From: Smittium culicis
Taxonomy: Eukaryota; Kickxellomycota; Harpellomycetes; Harpellales; Legeriomycetaceae
NCBI GenBank assembly: GCA_001970855.1
Contig: LSSN01001013.1
Span: forward strand, 1-17,780
Direction: 5' to 3'
Length of the DNA stretch: 17,780 nucleotides
Both the position numbers and the translations under genes were made by a program. The notes beneath the pieces are model-generated. The model was not told the DNA's origin. It saw only the letters and a program-made list of their open reading frames with translations, and did not search any database. Below, piece by piece: positions 1 through 11,250 of the stretch (position 1 is its first letter; the number at the start of each line of letters is the position of its first letter).

Positions 1-170
1 GTATTAGTATTAGTATTAGTATTAGTATTAGTATTAGTATTAGTATTAGTATTAGTATTAGTATTAGTATTAGTATTAGTATTAGTATTAGTATTAGTAT
101 TAGTATTAGTATTAGTATTAGTATTAGTATTAGTATTAGTATTAGTATTAGTATTATTATTATTATTATT
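1..170. repeat. GTATTA hexanucleotide microsatellite
   Basis: Twenty-five uninterrupted copies of GTATTA fill positions 1-150, then the array changes into ATT trinucleotides up to about 170. The window begins inside the array, so its full length is unknown. The copies show no substitutions, which suggests recent slippage expansion. Neither strand is G-rich, so this does not look like an ordinary telomere repeat. Confidence 0.97.
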
Positions 171-328
171 TCTTTCCTTTTATTGAATTGTTAAACTCTA
201 CATAAATTTAAACGAAAGAAAACGTTAAAAACTTACTAATTTTTTTTTCATAATTCTAAAGCTATTCACAGCGAAAATTTTCTCATCCCTAAAAAATTAA
301 TAGAAAATAAAGGTAGTAGTTCAATTAA

Positions 329-406
329 AGACCTCAAATGAGGGATAAAATAGTTCGTATACTAATATTTAAAAAAAAAAAAAAAAAAAATTATAATTTG
401 AGGTCT
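329..406. repeat. 11 bp inverted repeat flanking a poly-A run
   Basis: AGACCTCAAAT at 329-339 is matched by its exact reverse complement at 396-406. The 56 nt between them include an uninterrupted run of 20 A at 371-390. The arms are more G+C-rich than their surroundings. No clear target-site duplication is visible outside the arms, so it may be a decayed small inverted-repeat element or chance. Confidence 0.6.
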
Positions 407-2817
407 CTATTCTATTTTATTGGTTATTTATTACATAGTTTAGTAGAATAATTACAGGAACTAATGAATATGTAAATATATGATAATCTCTCTTATAAGA
501 ATAATTCAAAAAAAAAAAAAAAACACTTTGAAATTACAAAGAGAATAAACTATGTTTTTTATATACATCTTATAAAATAAAGAAAATATAATTTAATAAT
601 AGAAAAAATTTACTAATAAATAATAATTAATTATTGCAAGTGTTTTTTTGGATAAAAAAATGCTTATCAGAATTTTTTGAGCAAAAAATATTAAAGAATT
701 TAAATAAGCAGTAAAATTTATAATAACTAAATATAAATTAATGATATATTATTTAATTCTGAGTTGAACTATATAGCTACACTCTCAGATCATAATATAG
801 AATTAATGAGAAAATAAAATAAAAATTATCCTATTTAATTACAAAATTATAACTCGTGTTTTTTTAAAATCTGGAATTGCTTTAAAAATATTAATATTAT
901 ATCAAATATTGATTGTATATATATTGAAGCTGAATTCGATAGTGAATGAAGGCTGTATTTATACTCATTGATTCATTTATTGAGTACTAATTGTACTATT
1001 TAAAGTTTCTGTAGAAAAGATGAGCTAATATTTTTTACTCAATAAAAATTATAGTGAATAATTCTATTAGTATTCTTAAACTTATAATTATAAAATATAA
1101 TCGTTTATTTATATAATAATTTATTTACAAAATCCCAGTTTGAGTAAATGATAAAATAAAATCAAAGAAAATTTTTATACTTTGCATAAATATTTTTTTA
1201 AAACATAATACAACTAAATTTTTTTTTTCTATGACATTAAAAAGCTTGATCCAATTCATGAAAGGTACCGAGGAATAGAGGTCCAGAGGGGAATCGGTTG
1301 AAATTTTACATATTTTATTAGTTTTTTTTAATAGTTTTACATTATCAATAAATTTTCCGTTATTAAAAATATATAATATTAAAAAACTCACAATTTAATT
1401 TCAAATGAATAAACCACTTTAATATAATTTATAAGTTTATTTTATATGAAATAAACGTAATTAATTTTTTAGTTCAAATATTGGATAAATTTTTACTTAT
1501 GGAGTGATCCTATGTAAAGAAATAAATCAGTATTGGTATTCTAAATATATATATACATAATATTACATAATAAAAATTTAAAAATTTAAAAAATTAAAAC
1601 ATATTTTTATTTCGATTAAGTTTATATATTCTTAAATTTATGCGAGTACACATTTAAATCAGTATTATGGTAAAGTTTTAAATAATAGTAATTGTAAATA
1701 TAAATACAGGAAATAAAGGAAAATATTCAAATATAATAAATTTTTTATACCAAAAATACCTGATTAAATAAATAATAATTAAAATATTATTTAAAAAAAG
1801 TATTTGAAAAGCGATATATTTTTAATTTTAAATAAATATATAAATATTTATTATTTATTACTTTATTTCAAAATATAAATTGATTTTTTGATAACAATTA
1901 TAAACTTATATTCACACATAATTGTACTTATGAAAATTAAAAAATGCTCAAATAAATAAATTTTTTATATAAATTAAAAACTCGGGCTACATGAACTAGT
2001 ATAATTTTTCTAATTTGAGCAGAAAATTTATCAAAAAGTATAATTACAAATTTTAGTTATAATAAATGAATTAGTTAAGGAATAATATAACATTGATAAA
2101 TAAAAAAGCGTTTAGAGATTTAGTAAAAGAATAATTAGCATAATCATGTTAAAAAAAATATAATCTAAAATAATATAAAGTTGCCCAGATTCATAATTGT
2201 AAAGCAAAAATATCTATCGGAATTGAATTAGATTTCATTTTTAATTATAAAATCAAATTTTATTATTTATGGATGTCAATAATAATTTTCCTGATGCAAA
2301 AATTTTAGATCTAATATTTATTTTAATAAAATTTTATATTCTGTATATCATACCTAATTTTGTGATATTAATAAAAATAAAAAATATTTTTTATTTCTCT
2401 AATTTTTTCGATATTATTTTATAATAATTAATCGATTATCAATTTCAGGCTTTGATTTAAATTTAATTATCATCATAAAAAAGTAGTTAATTTAAAATTT
2501 TGAATTACCATAAAAATTTAATAATTATGATTCAATTTTTTGATCATAAACTCTACTTATAGATTGAAAGATTATATAATCTACACGTATAAATTAACTT
2601 TTAATTTTTCATTTGGTATATAAATCTTATGAATCTAAAAATAGGCAATATAATAAATTATTTATTTATTAAAATCTAGGCTAAATGCTATATTATTTTT
2701 AATTACTCGATCTAATTATTAAATGAATTTTATATTCTTTAATATTTATTACTCAAACAGTAAGATTTTATTTTTCAAAATATATGTAAAAAAATATGTT
2801 TAAATTAAAACAAAATT

Positions 2818-2910
2818 GTGCCAGCGGAGCTTGGTAAAGCACTAATATAAAGGAAATAGCTCTTATAAAGAGCCACTATACTATCAGATAAGATTGACCT
2901 GATATTTTTT
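2818..2910 (+). ncRNA. Candidate small structured RNA (weak)
   Basis: Three short perfect stems lie in a row: GCTT/AAGC at 2829-2840 inside a GTGC/GCAC pair (2818-2842), GCTCTT/AAGAGC around a 3 nt loop at 2859-2873, and TATCAG/CTGATA at 2882-2904. They are followed at once by six T (2905-2910), like an RNA polymerase III terminator. The patch is richer in G+C than the surrounding desert. It does not fold as a tRNA, lacks a recognisable B box, and has no clear C/D or H/ACA box. The call rests on hairpins alone and could be chance. Confidence 0.2.
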
Positions 2911-3148
2911 AAAGAATATTAATACTCAATTTTAATTTTTTTTTTATAGGAATACCTATATTCTCTTTGTAAAATTTGATGAAAATGAAAATTTTTATTA
3001 TATAATAGTATTAATATATATCTTTTTTTTAACTTTAAAACATTTCTCTTTATTCAGTTTATCATTTGGAATTTCATTATTTTTCACTCGAATGAAGTGT
3101 AATATAAGGAAATGAAAATTTAAAAACATTGAATAACAACCAAAGTCT

Positions 3149-3169
3149 AAAAAATAAAAAATAAAAAAT
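3149..3169. repeat. AAAAAAT x3 simple repeat
   Basis: Three perfect 7 bp units, flanked on both sides by the word TCTAAAA. It is typical of low-complexity slippage in AT-rich DNA. Confidence 0.8.
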
Positions 3170-3467
3170 AAAATCTAAAATAAAGTAATCGGTGGAGTAA
3201 TAGGAATATTTCGACAATAGTTAAGATGTTAAAATCTATATAAAAAAATTGCTACATTGGATAAAAATTACCTAAAAAATATGAATAATAAATTTTAATA
3301 AACTTTTATATGTATGGTAATGTATATTCTTCATAGAATTTACAGGAAAGATTCTGGTCTGAATGACATATTAATATTAGTATTAAAATGAATAGATGTA
3401 ATTGTTATTACAAAATTTTTTTTATCGATTTCAAAGTTTTGATATATTTACAAAATTTCATCCAATC

Positions 3468-3660
3468 TTAACCCTATTCATAGGCATTAGACTATTATTG
3501 GTCTACAAAGTATAAAAAATTAGATTCAATAAAAATAATTTAATTCCGAGGCTAATCAAATATTTTTATAGATTATTTATACATCAAGTATTAAACTTAT
3601 TATTCATAAACGAATGATAAAATCAATATTTATAAAGATTTTTTTACAGAAAAGGGTTAA
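3468..3660 (+). mobile_element. TTAA-flanked MITE, copy 1
   Basis: The element is bounded by TTAA at 3468-3471 and at 3657-3660. It begins with CCCTATTCATAGGC and ends with AAAAGGG, degenerate versions of the CCCTTTCATGGGC and GAAAGGG ends of better copies. Inside, TAATTCCGAG and ATAAACGAAT occur at the same relative places as in the copies at 6570 and 16682. It has no coding capacity. TTAA duplication with CCC...GGG termini is the hallmark of piggyBac-type elements, so this is probably a non-autonomous derivative. It is among the more diverged copies. Confidence 0.75.
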
Positions 3661-5884
3661 ATTTTCCTAATTAGCCAATATTAGCCAATATTAGCTTAAT
3701 TTTCTATTTTAAAAAAGGTTTTTCTTGATAGGATTACTTCATTATTTATAATTAATAGTAAAACATAAAATTAACAGTACCAAAATTATGACCCTCTTTA
3801 TTAAAAAAAGTTACTTTCCATATAGTTTAATAATTTAATGTTATAATCTAAAAATGATATTTAGAAAATGAAAATTATTCAACTTAATCGTTTTAAATTA
3901 ATTATATACTTGGTAAGTAAATAAAATAATGAGATTTACATTAATTTTTCTTGAAAAAATTATTATAAGGAATATTATTGCCTTTTAGACAAATACTGGT
4001 ACTTCTTTTCTATTTCATATTTAAACAAAAATTCAAATATACTTGGATATTCGATAGATTTACATATAGAAATTTATATAATTAAATTGAATTATATATA
4101 TGTGACTATTTTATTTTAACACTATTACTATTCTCAATCCGTAAAAATTCATTTATAATAAAATAAAAATAAAATACTATTAAAATAATTTATTTTAAAT
4201 TTTTATATAATGTTTAAAACCACAGCTAGATTTTTTTTTCTTATTAACGCGGTATTTAATATATGTTTATCTGATAAATTTTAAATTTACACAATAAAAA
4301 TATTATTTTAATTAAGTGTTAAAAAATCATTACAAATTTGAAGTAAATTTTAGAATTGTGAGTAGAATTATTAAGTTTTGACAACCATAAATGAAAGTTA
4401 ATAGATTAAATTCAAGTGATTTAATTTGATTTATCAGATGATTTTTTTAATATATAAGGGATATTGTATCGCTTTATGATATGGGGGATTCTAGACGAAC
4501 AAGCACTTTGTGCAGTTTAATATTATTTTCTCGGGCAATATAAAATGTAAATATTATTGGCGGCATTGGAAAGGCATTTCGTTTTTTCTATTTATTCCTT
4601 TGATTGTGAAATTTTAATTTTCTAAAAAAAAGCTCCGATTTTACTCATTTGCTATAATTTTTTTATTCAAATTTATGCATTGCAAAACTTATCACTATAA
4701 AATGATTCCTTCATAAGGAATCTCCCGATTATCTATATTAATTATAAATAAAAAACGCAGTAAAATATTTGTTACCAAAAATTGCTATTAATAAATTTAA
4801 ATACAAAATTATGATCTAAGAACATGAGATACATAATTTCTGTAAGTCTTGATAGTCTCAAAATCAATATCATAAAGAATACATTTCATTGCTCCTTATT
4901 AATATAAATCCACAAGTTTTTAAATTAATACTGAATTTTTTTTCTCGTGATGAATAAAATGAATCTATTAAAATTTAAATTATAAAATTCAAAATATCAC
5001 TCTTAAAAGAAAAGCAAATCTGAATATCGAAATATTGAGATATTTCAATTTCTCAGTAGAAAATATAACATATACTTCTGGATTTTCTATGAATTATTTA
5101 TTCTCGAATATTCTTTATATTCTCTTTATCTTAGTTATCAGTAAATTTTTGATATAACTAATATTTTTAATAAAATAAATAATATTTATTGAATATTAAA
5201 ATTAAATTACATAAAGATTATTCATTGATTTATGATTATATCAATCAATGGATCAATTAAGTGATAATCTAGTATATAATTATATTATTATATTAAAATT
5301 GTGATAATAGCTTAATTTCATATAAAATTTAGCCATCATAAATTAATAATGCTTTAAAGGTCATATTATACATAATTTAAATTATGTTTATTTTATGTTT
5401 ATTAATAAATTTATTTTCAAATTAAATTTTATACAGTGATTTAATTGTTTTTTAGTATGAAATTTTCAATCAATTTGATTAATAATAATTTAAACTCCGA
5501 TGTAATAGATTAATGCGCTTAGAAAAGTATAAAGGGATATGCATTAATTATTTATCTTGTTTATTTTTACAAAAAGAGAGTTTTTAGATTAATAATACAG
5601 TGTGTTATATAAAAAATCTCTGTTTTTTAGATAATAAAGTTATTTTTATTTTCGCAGAGACTAACGATTTTTTTCCTATTATACTTTGTTTATCTTCTTT
5701 TATAGAATTATAAGTGAGGGTGGAACCGTTGTAAGTTATTTTATTTAATATTTTTTTTCATTTTTTATAATTTTATTCTATATCAATTAATAATGTTTTA
5801 AAATTTCTGAGGCAAAAAAATCTTAGTTTAACTGTATTATTTAGAATCTTCTTTACACTAGCTTTTAATTAAGCAATTATTATA
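3661..5884. other. AT-rich spacer without a supported gene
   Basis: No convincing reading frame or RNA gene was found. Besides the short repeat at 3671-3695, it holds a G+C-richer patch at about 4450-4600 without a usable frame (a 20-codon ATG frame is too short to support). It also holds a perfect hairpin GATTCCTT/AAGGAATC with a 3 nt loop at 4704-4722. The rest is A/T homopolymer and dinucleotide-like sequence. Confidence 0.7.
3671..3695. repeat. TTAGCCAATA tandem repeat
   Basis: Two perfect 10 bp units plus a partial third (TTAGC) start 10 bp outside the right end of the neighbouring TTAA-flanked element. This may be local slippage. No function is evident. Confidence 0.8.
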
Positions 5885-6083
5885 TTAACCCTTTCCCGTT
5901 CAACACTCTTTAAAAAAAAAATCAATTTTATGATTCGTTTATAATTTATGATTATAATTGTTATCTTTCGATAATCTACAATAACCAATTATTGATTTAT
6001 TCTCGGAATTAAACTATTTTTATTGAATTCATTTGGCTAAACTTGGTAGAACAAAAACATTATACCTCCCGCAAAAGAGTAAA
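5885..6083 (-). mobile_element. TTAA-flanked MITE, copy 2 (first of a tandem pair)
   Basis: TTAACCCTTTCCCGTTCAAC at 5885 is the end that lies on the right in plus-oriented copies, so this copy is inverted. The conserved ACTCTTTAAAAAA, TGATTCGTTTATAATTTATG and TCTCGGAATTAAA blocks follow in the expected order. The far end is decayed: CTCCCGCAAAAGAG in place of GCCCATGAAAGGG, then TAAA in place of TTAA at about 6080-6083. The next copy starts in that same tetranucleotide. Its length of about 199 bp matches the full-length copies. Confidence 0.8.
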
Positions 6084-6246
6084 CCCTTTTCCGTTCAGCT
6101 CTATTGAGAAAATTAAATTTACTATTTTGTGCTATTTTACAGTATACCAATACTTCTTGAAGCCTAGGAATTAAATTATTTTTTTTATTAGCCAGTTGGC
6201 TATATTTGGTAGATCAAAAATATTCTACCGCCCGTGAAAGGGTTAA
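6080..6246 (-). mobile_element. TTAA-flanked MITE, copy 3 (internally deleted)
   Basis: It starts with TAAACCCTTTTCCGTTCAGC directly at the end of copy 2 and in the same orientation. It ends with GCCCGTGAAAGGG followed by a perfect TTAA at 6243-6246. At 167 bp it is about 30 bp shorter than other copies. The missing part includes the GATTCGTTTGTGATTTAT block, while the CTAGGAATTAAA block and the terminal AGATCAAAAATATTCTACC block remain. Insertion of one element into the TTAA already flanking another would give this head-to-tail layout with one shared target site. Confidence 0.8.
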
Positions 6247-6569
6247 ACTAACAGGTATTATATATATATTCGTATTTAGTCATATAAAAATTAAAAATTA
6301 AATTTTTTTTACCATTCTACACTTCTAGTTCCTCTATAACTTTCTAAATTTACAATAAAGTGATTTATCAAGTATAAAATCAAATTATATTTAAAAAATG
6401 GCGTTTTATGAAAGAACTAAGATTCGATCACTTAACAAAAAGGCTATTCTGCAAGAAATTTTTTACTTGCAGATCTTAGGCGCTATGTGGTAAATACTGT
6501 TCTATCGGCCATTATACAACAAATTGTCATATTTAAATTTTACTTAATATATATGCTAAATCAGTGTGG

Positions 6570-6766
6570 CTAACCCTTTCATGGGCTATAGACTATTTTT
6601 GATCTAAAAAGTATAATCAACTATGTTCAATTAAAATACTTTAATTCCGAGATCTTGAGAATTACTGTTATATTTTAAAATGACAGCAAATGATCAATTT
6701 ACTTATAAATCACAGACGAATCATTAAATACGTTTTTTTAAAGAGTGTTGAAAGGGAAAGGGTTAA
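6570..6766 (+). mobile_element. TTAA-flanked MITE, copy 4
   Basis: The left end is CTAA followed by CCCTTTCATGGGC at 6574; the right end is GGGAAAGGG followed by TTAA at 6763-6766. The left target site has probably lost one T by mutation. Internal blocks TTTTTGATCTA, TTAATTCCGAG and CACAGACGAATCATTAAAT align along the whole length with the copy at 16682-16879, and the two lengths differ by 1 bp. There is no reading frame of note, so mobility would need a transposase supplied from elsewhere. Confidence 0.85.
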
Positions 6767-8749
6767 CAAGCTCGAATAAAACAAAAATAAACAAAAAACT
6801 TTATAAAAAGGGGATAGCCAAAAAAAATAACATACTTTTCAATTTATATAGTTATTTTTAAATAAAATTACAAAAATATAAATATACAATTATGCACTTG
6901 AAATTTATAAAAATTATCGGTTAAACTTTCAGAGTGTAAATTGAAATAGAAACAATAAAAACCACAATTATCTAGACTATTTTTCTAAAAAAATCTTCAT
7001 TGAAAAAAATAAAAAAATTAGAAATATTAGTTAAAAGATTAACTAACCAGTATGATATTTAATAGCGTATTTTTAGTTTTTTTGGACACATAGTATTTAT
7101 TTTACTGAGCTATTATTATCTCAAACAAAGATTAAAAAATTTTTTAATTATAATAAATTACGTGAATTGCTACATGAGTGAATATACGCCCAAAAAAATC
7201 GAAAAAGTCTTAGGTAAACGTATAAAATTATAGCTATAAAAATATTGACATTATAAAACCACAGAACATATATTTATGTATTATCGTGATTATCTACTGA
7301 AAGTAAAAATATTAAAACTCAAGTAAGATTAATTGATACTAGAGCATAGCCGGAAAAAGCGGGAAAAAAAATATAAAAATCAGCAAATTAGTTAAAGAGC
7401 TATATTATAATTTTATTAACATAGATTTAAAGAAATCAAGGTTGATAGGGTGTGTGTGTTTGAATTTAGAAGAAAAAGTTTTTTTTTACTTTGAATTGTA
7501 TTGAATTTTAAAAATATAATATAAAGTTGAAAAAAAGTTAAAAAAATTAGAGTGCTATCCGTCAACTGAAATTCAAGCTAAACACATAAAAAAAGTATGT
7601 ATTCTAGTTATAATTTATAAAACTGAATAGATCAATATAACATTTTTTTTCTCTCACCAATTTTAAAGAATAAAAATAATTCATTTACTTTTATGATTAT
7701 TAGCTACAATATTAGTTAGTAATAATATATAATATATATTAGAAAAAAATTAAAATGAACAAAAAGAGTAAAAAGACAATCTAATAATATTTTAATTCCT
7801 AAATCATGTACTATTACTACTATTTTAAGACGGAATATAGTCTTTATTTATTTTTTATAAAGCTTGACCCAATAAAATTCTGAAAACCAAAACTTTTATT
7901 AAACCCCAAAAGAAAAACCAATAACTAGAAAAAATTACTATTGAAGAAGCATCGTTTTAGCATTATTTATATACATCACGCTAAAAGTGTAATCGGAACT
8001 AAAAACTAAATCCTTAAAAAATAAATGTGATTCGATATTACTCTATCACACGTATATATTTAATTTGTATATGATATTTTTATATTTGGCACTATTAACT
8101 ATTATATTTTAATTCTAGCTATTCATCATTAAAATGCAAAAATTTTCTTTAATAAACAATGACTCGTGTAAATATCGAAAGCAAAACAAAATTGTACTTT
8201 TTAAATAGAAAAATTACTAATTATACTAATAATACAGTTTTTTAATATATAAAACTGAATATTATATACTTTATAGAATGCTAAATACTTGTAGGCGAAC
8301 TAAAATTTGTATATTTTAAAACAAAAATTACATGCCATTAACAAAACTTCCTTTTTAGCGATCAAATTACACTAATTTATTTAATCTAAATAAAAGTCAT
8401 ACGATGATTTAAACTAGGGCTATCTTATATATAAGCATCGTATCATACCTTTTGTTTTCATTTGCTTTTTCTCATAATCTTTATATCTAAAAATTTTTAG
8501 TTATCAAGATTCCTTATGCTTAGTTCTAGTATTATTTATAATACATATATCAAGCATTTATAATAATAAAATAATGGAAAAAAAAACGTAATAAGTTTAG
8601 TATATATAATGTGTTCAACTAATCGTTATTCTAGCCAGCTAAAATAATGAAGCTCTTCATTATATTGTATCCTTAATCGTTAGGAGTATAATAGTAAGGT
8701 TGGGCATGATTTGGTTCACATAAATTTAAAATCGTTAATATTGTCACTT
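6767..8749. other. AT-rich spacer without a supported gene
   Basis: No reading frame with protein-like composition and no RNA gene was recognised. The sequence is A/T-rich throughout, with many poly-A and poly-T runs and a short GTGTGTGTGTTTG stretch near 7450. The last few hundred bases before 8749 lie downstream of the minus-strand gene and should contain its 3' untranslated region. No clear AATAAA-type signal stands out there. Confidence 0.7.
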
Positions 8750-9415
8750 CTAATACTGAGTGATAGGTTTGTTAATGTATGCTTGAGGTTGATTCAAGAA
8801 TGGTTCGTTAACTGTGCTGATATTACCGAGCTTTACAGCACCAACAGATGAACGGATGCTTCTAGCTTTAGCAAATTCTCGACCTAGTTCTTGATACACG
8901 TTATTCTTTACGTACTCGTCAGATGCAAAATCAGGTAAGTTTTGTGGTAAATTCGAAGAAATGATATGGTATGATTGATTATTTGTGTGTGCTTTTAACT
9001 GTGGAAATTGAACCAAGTCAGTTGTCTCTTTTTCGCTATTATCTGAGTAAGCGCTATTTCTTTGGTATCTTGGTAAACTTTCTTGGCTATTTGAGTATAT
9101 ATGTGATCCATATAAAAACTCTGGAGATGCTGGGCGAGAGTGTTTGTTATAATATTTCGATCCAACCGAGGTATAAGTGTCTGTAATACTAAAAGAATTT
9201 ACTCTTAGTCTTCTGATGCTAAGTGTGTTATTGTTGTTTTCAATTCGTCTGTGATTAATGTCTATTTAGTTGAAAATATAGATTTCAGATATGATTTTGC
9301 CTATAAAATCCATATATTTTATATAAAATTCTAGCTTACATGAACTAATCGCAAATATAGCTATGGCCAACATAAGGACGATGGCAGCTATGATCCATAG
9401 TTTAAAATCGGTCAT
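8750..9415 (-). CDS. Small single-pass membrane protein, unknown function (two exons)
   Basis: I do not recognise the family. The model joins exon 1 (complement 9340-9415) to exon 2 (complement 8750-9261) across a 78 nt intron (complement 9262-9339) with GTAAGC donor and AACTAAATAG acceptor. This gives 195 residues. Residues 1-5 are MTDFK. About 6-26 form one hydrophobic helix (LWIIAAIVLMLAIAIFAISS), followed by a basic stretch with HRR at 29-31 and RRLR at 42-45. By the positive-inside rule the long C-terminal part would face the cytosol. That part (about 46-195) is polar, rich in Asn, Ser and Gln, probably largely disordered, with possible phosphosites such as RPASPE. It has no visible catalytic motif. 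The ATG at 9413-9415 is chosen because it gives a clean membrane anchor joined in frame. The higher G+C than the flanks supports coding. No neighbouring gene suggests a role. Confidence 0.7.
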
Positions 9416-10871
9416 TCTTAAGTATGGGAATTTTGTTTATCGTAAAAATTGTAAATGCAGCCTTTTCTTAAGTTGAGAAATTATGGGTAAAAAAATGAAA
9501 GTGATAAAAGATGAAAAGGTTCCATAGAGATGTGGGAAATTATCTTTACTTATATGGAGTTTAGCTCACCATTCCGTGTTTAATATTATATTTAATTTTT
9601 ATTGCTGAATTAGGTAACTGATTTTATATGAGATAATTATACGCTAAGATTTTTGTGATTTCTGCGCTTGTAAAGCGCTAGAATTTTATCAATCCAGGTT
9701 TTATCAAGAAATGATTATCAAGAAGCCCTATTTAGACTATTATCGCACTAAAACCACTTATAAGTTTCATAGCAATTTCAAAAAAAAATTACTTTAATTC
9801 ATTTTTATGAAACTAATTTATAACATCATCTGAAATTAGAGCAGTTACAATAAATAAATATAAATGGTTAGCTTTGAAGGAAAGTAAGTAAAATAGCTCC
9901 TGTAAACGATTATTATTTTTGCCAATTATGTAAAGATAGAGAATAGTATGATCAGGACAAATCTATTCGATAAATATAAAAGCTATTCAGCCAGTTAGCT
10001 TTAGCTTCTATAGCTTTGCAGATAAATCGAAAACGAGTCTATTTTTAGCGATTGGCTAGCTATAGGTAAAAGGATGTAGAATTATCTAATCATATTTTTT
10101 ATATATGGCGTTTTAAGTGATAAAATATTGTTATCTGTTGATATTTTTAATACAAATTTAACAATTGGTAAATTGTGTATATTTTATTATTCTTTTTATC
10201 TCGCTAGAATATCATATCATATAAAAGTAAGGCTATAATGGCTTCTAGATTTAATAATTTAAACATTCTTTTTTTATTTTTTTTTTAGATTTTATTCATT
10301 TGAAATTGTTTTATTTTATTTTATTTCAAGTTTACTTCCACTATTTAAAATATATTAAAGTATCCTAGTCCTTAAATTTGACAATCATATCCTATTTGAT
10401 TTTGGGATTCTATTCCAGTGATGCAATTAAATAATCAGGATTTTTTTGTGAAACTTTACCTGGCGATACAATATATCTATATCTATTTTTTTTTCTGTCG
10501 ATAAATTCAAATATAATATATAACATAAATTAATAATTCAAAAAAAAATTGAAAATCAGGAAAAAAATAATACCAGATGTGAATTTCTAAAGAAATTTTA
10601 GATATAACAAATATAACTACGTATATCTACTTATCTAGACGCCAAAGTATATTTAAGAGGTCCTAAATTAATAGATCTCTTTTTTTTTTTAGCTTAATGA
10701 TGTCGAGTTTAAATTCTAAAAATATTAATATCATTGGAAAAACAGAAAGTGAATCTCATTTTTTCAATTTTTTTATATAATCTTTGGATTTCTATTTGAT
10801 AAAAAATGAATTTTACTTGGTTTCAATTAGGATTTCATCTTTATCACCAAACTCTTTGCACCATTGGATAC
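9416..10871. other. AT-rich spacer upstream of the minus-strand gene
   Basis: The first few hundred bases should hold the promoter and 5' untranslated region of the membrane-protein gene reading leftward from 9415. No specific promoter element can be assigned. A perfect hairpin GCGCTT/AAGCGC with a 3 nt loop lies at 9664-9678. A stretch at about 9980-10070 is rich in TAGCT words (AGCTATTCAGCCAGTTAGCT, GGCTAGCTATAGG) and may be a decayed palindromic repeat. No protein or RNA gene is supported. Confidence 0.65.
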
Positions 10872-11068
10872 TTTACTCTTTCCTGGTCCAACACTCCTAA
10901 GCATAATTAAAATACATAATTGCATAAGCCAATTACAAATAATTTATATTGGGTGTGTTGTAGATAGTAGCCAATAAAATATTGTAATTATGAAATGATT
11001 TATCATATTGTCATTTAGTTGGATGATTTTGGTAGTTCAAAAAAAGCCAGCCGCCCCTTAAAGGATAA
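10872..11068 (-). mobile_element. TTAA-flanked MITE, copy 5 (degenerate)
   Basis: It starts TTTACTCTTTCCTGGTCCAAC, matching TTAACCCTTTCGCGTCCAAC (the reverse complement of the right end of the copy at 16682) with several changes. It ends CCGCCCCTTAAAGGATAAA, matching GCCCGTGAAAGGGTTAA. Its ~197 bp length equals the other copies. Both target sites and the internal blocks are eroded, and the CTCGGAATTAA block is not clear. It is read as an old copy in inverted orientation. Confidence 0.6.
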
Positions 11069-11250
11069 ACAAAGAATCCCACAATTTGATAAGTTTACAG
11101 CTTATATTTTCGTAGAATTGTTATATGTGATTTAAATTTTTTGCAAGTAAATACATACTATTTCTCTTTGAGCTTTAGGATAGCCTTTCAAGATTATTTA
11201 TTTAATTTTTTTTTTGTTTTTTTTGAGAATGAATTAAAAACCCCGTGGAA

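Larger units (their letters stand above)
171..3467. other. AT-rich spacer without a supported protein gene
   Basis: This stretch is dominated by A/T runs and short direct repeats. No open frame with convincing composition or a recognisable domain was seen on either strand. It contains an inverted repeat around a poly-A run (329-406), a G+C-richer patch at about 1243-1300, a candidate hairpin cluster ending in a T run (2818-2910), and a short AAAAAAT array (3149-3169). The 88-codon minus-strand frame at 1125-1391 is not regarded as a gene. Confidence 0.7.

Noticed and set aside
1..170. Telomere repeat at the left edge
   Set aside because: At a left chromosome end the complementary strand should be G-rich toward the terminus. 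Here it reads TAATAC, without a G cluster, and passes into plain ATT repeats.
1125..1391. 88-codon minus-strand frame
   Set aside because: The product is Ile-, Phe-, Lys- and Leu-rich as expected from random A/T-rich sequence, with no domain, no codon-use shift over most of its length and no splice-linked partner exon.
2818..2910. tRNA gene
   Set aside because: No seven-base-pair acceptor stem, no five-base-pair anticodon stem with seven-base loop and no GGTTCRANYCC T-arm can be fitted.
4704..4722. Perfect GATTCCTT/AAGGAATC hairpin as a terminator or RNA
   Set aside because: There is no transcript or gene upstream and no T run after it; a single 8 bp stem is not enough.
8971..9186. 71-codon plus-strand frame
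   Set aside because: It lies opposite exon 2 of the membrane-protein gene, which has better composition and a convincing spliced model; this frame is a shadow.
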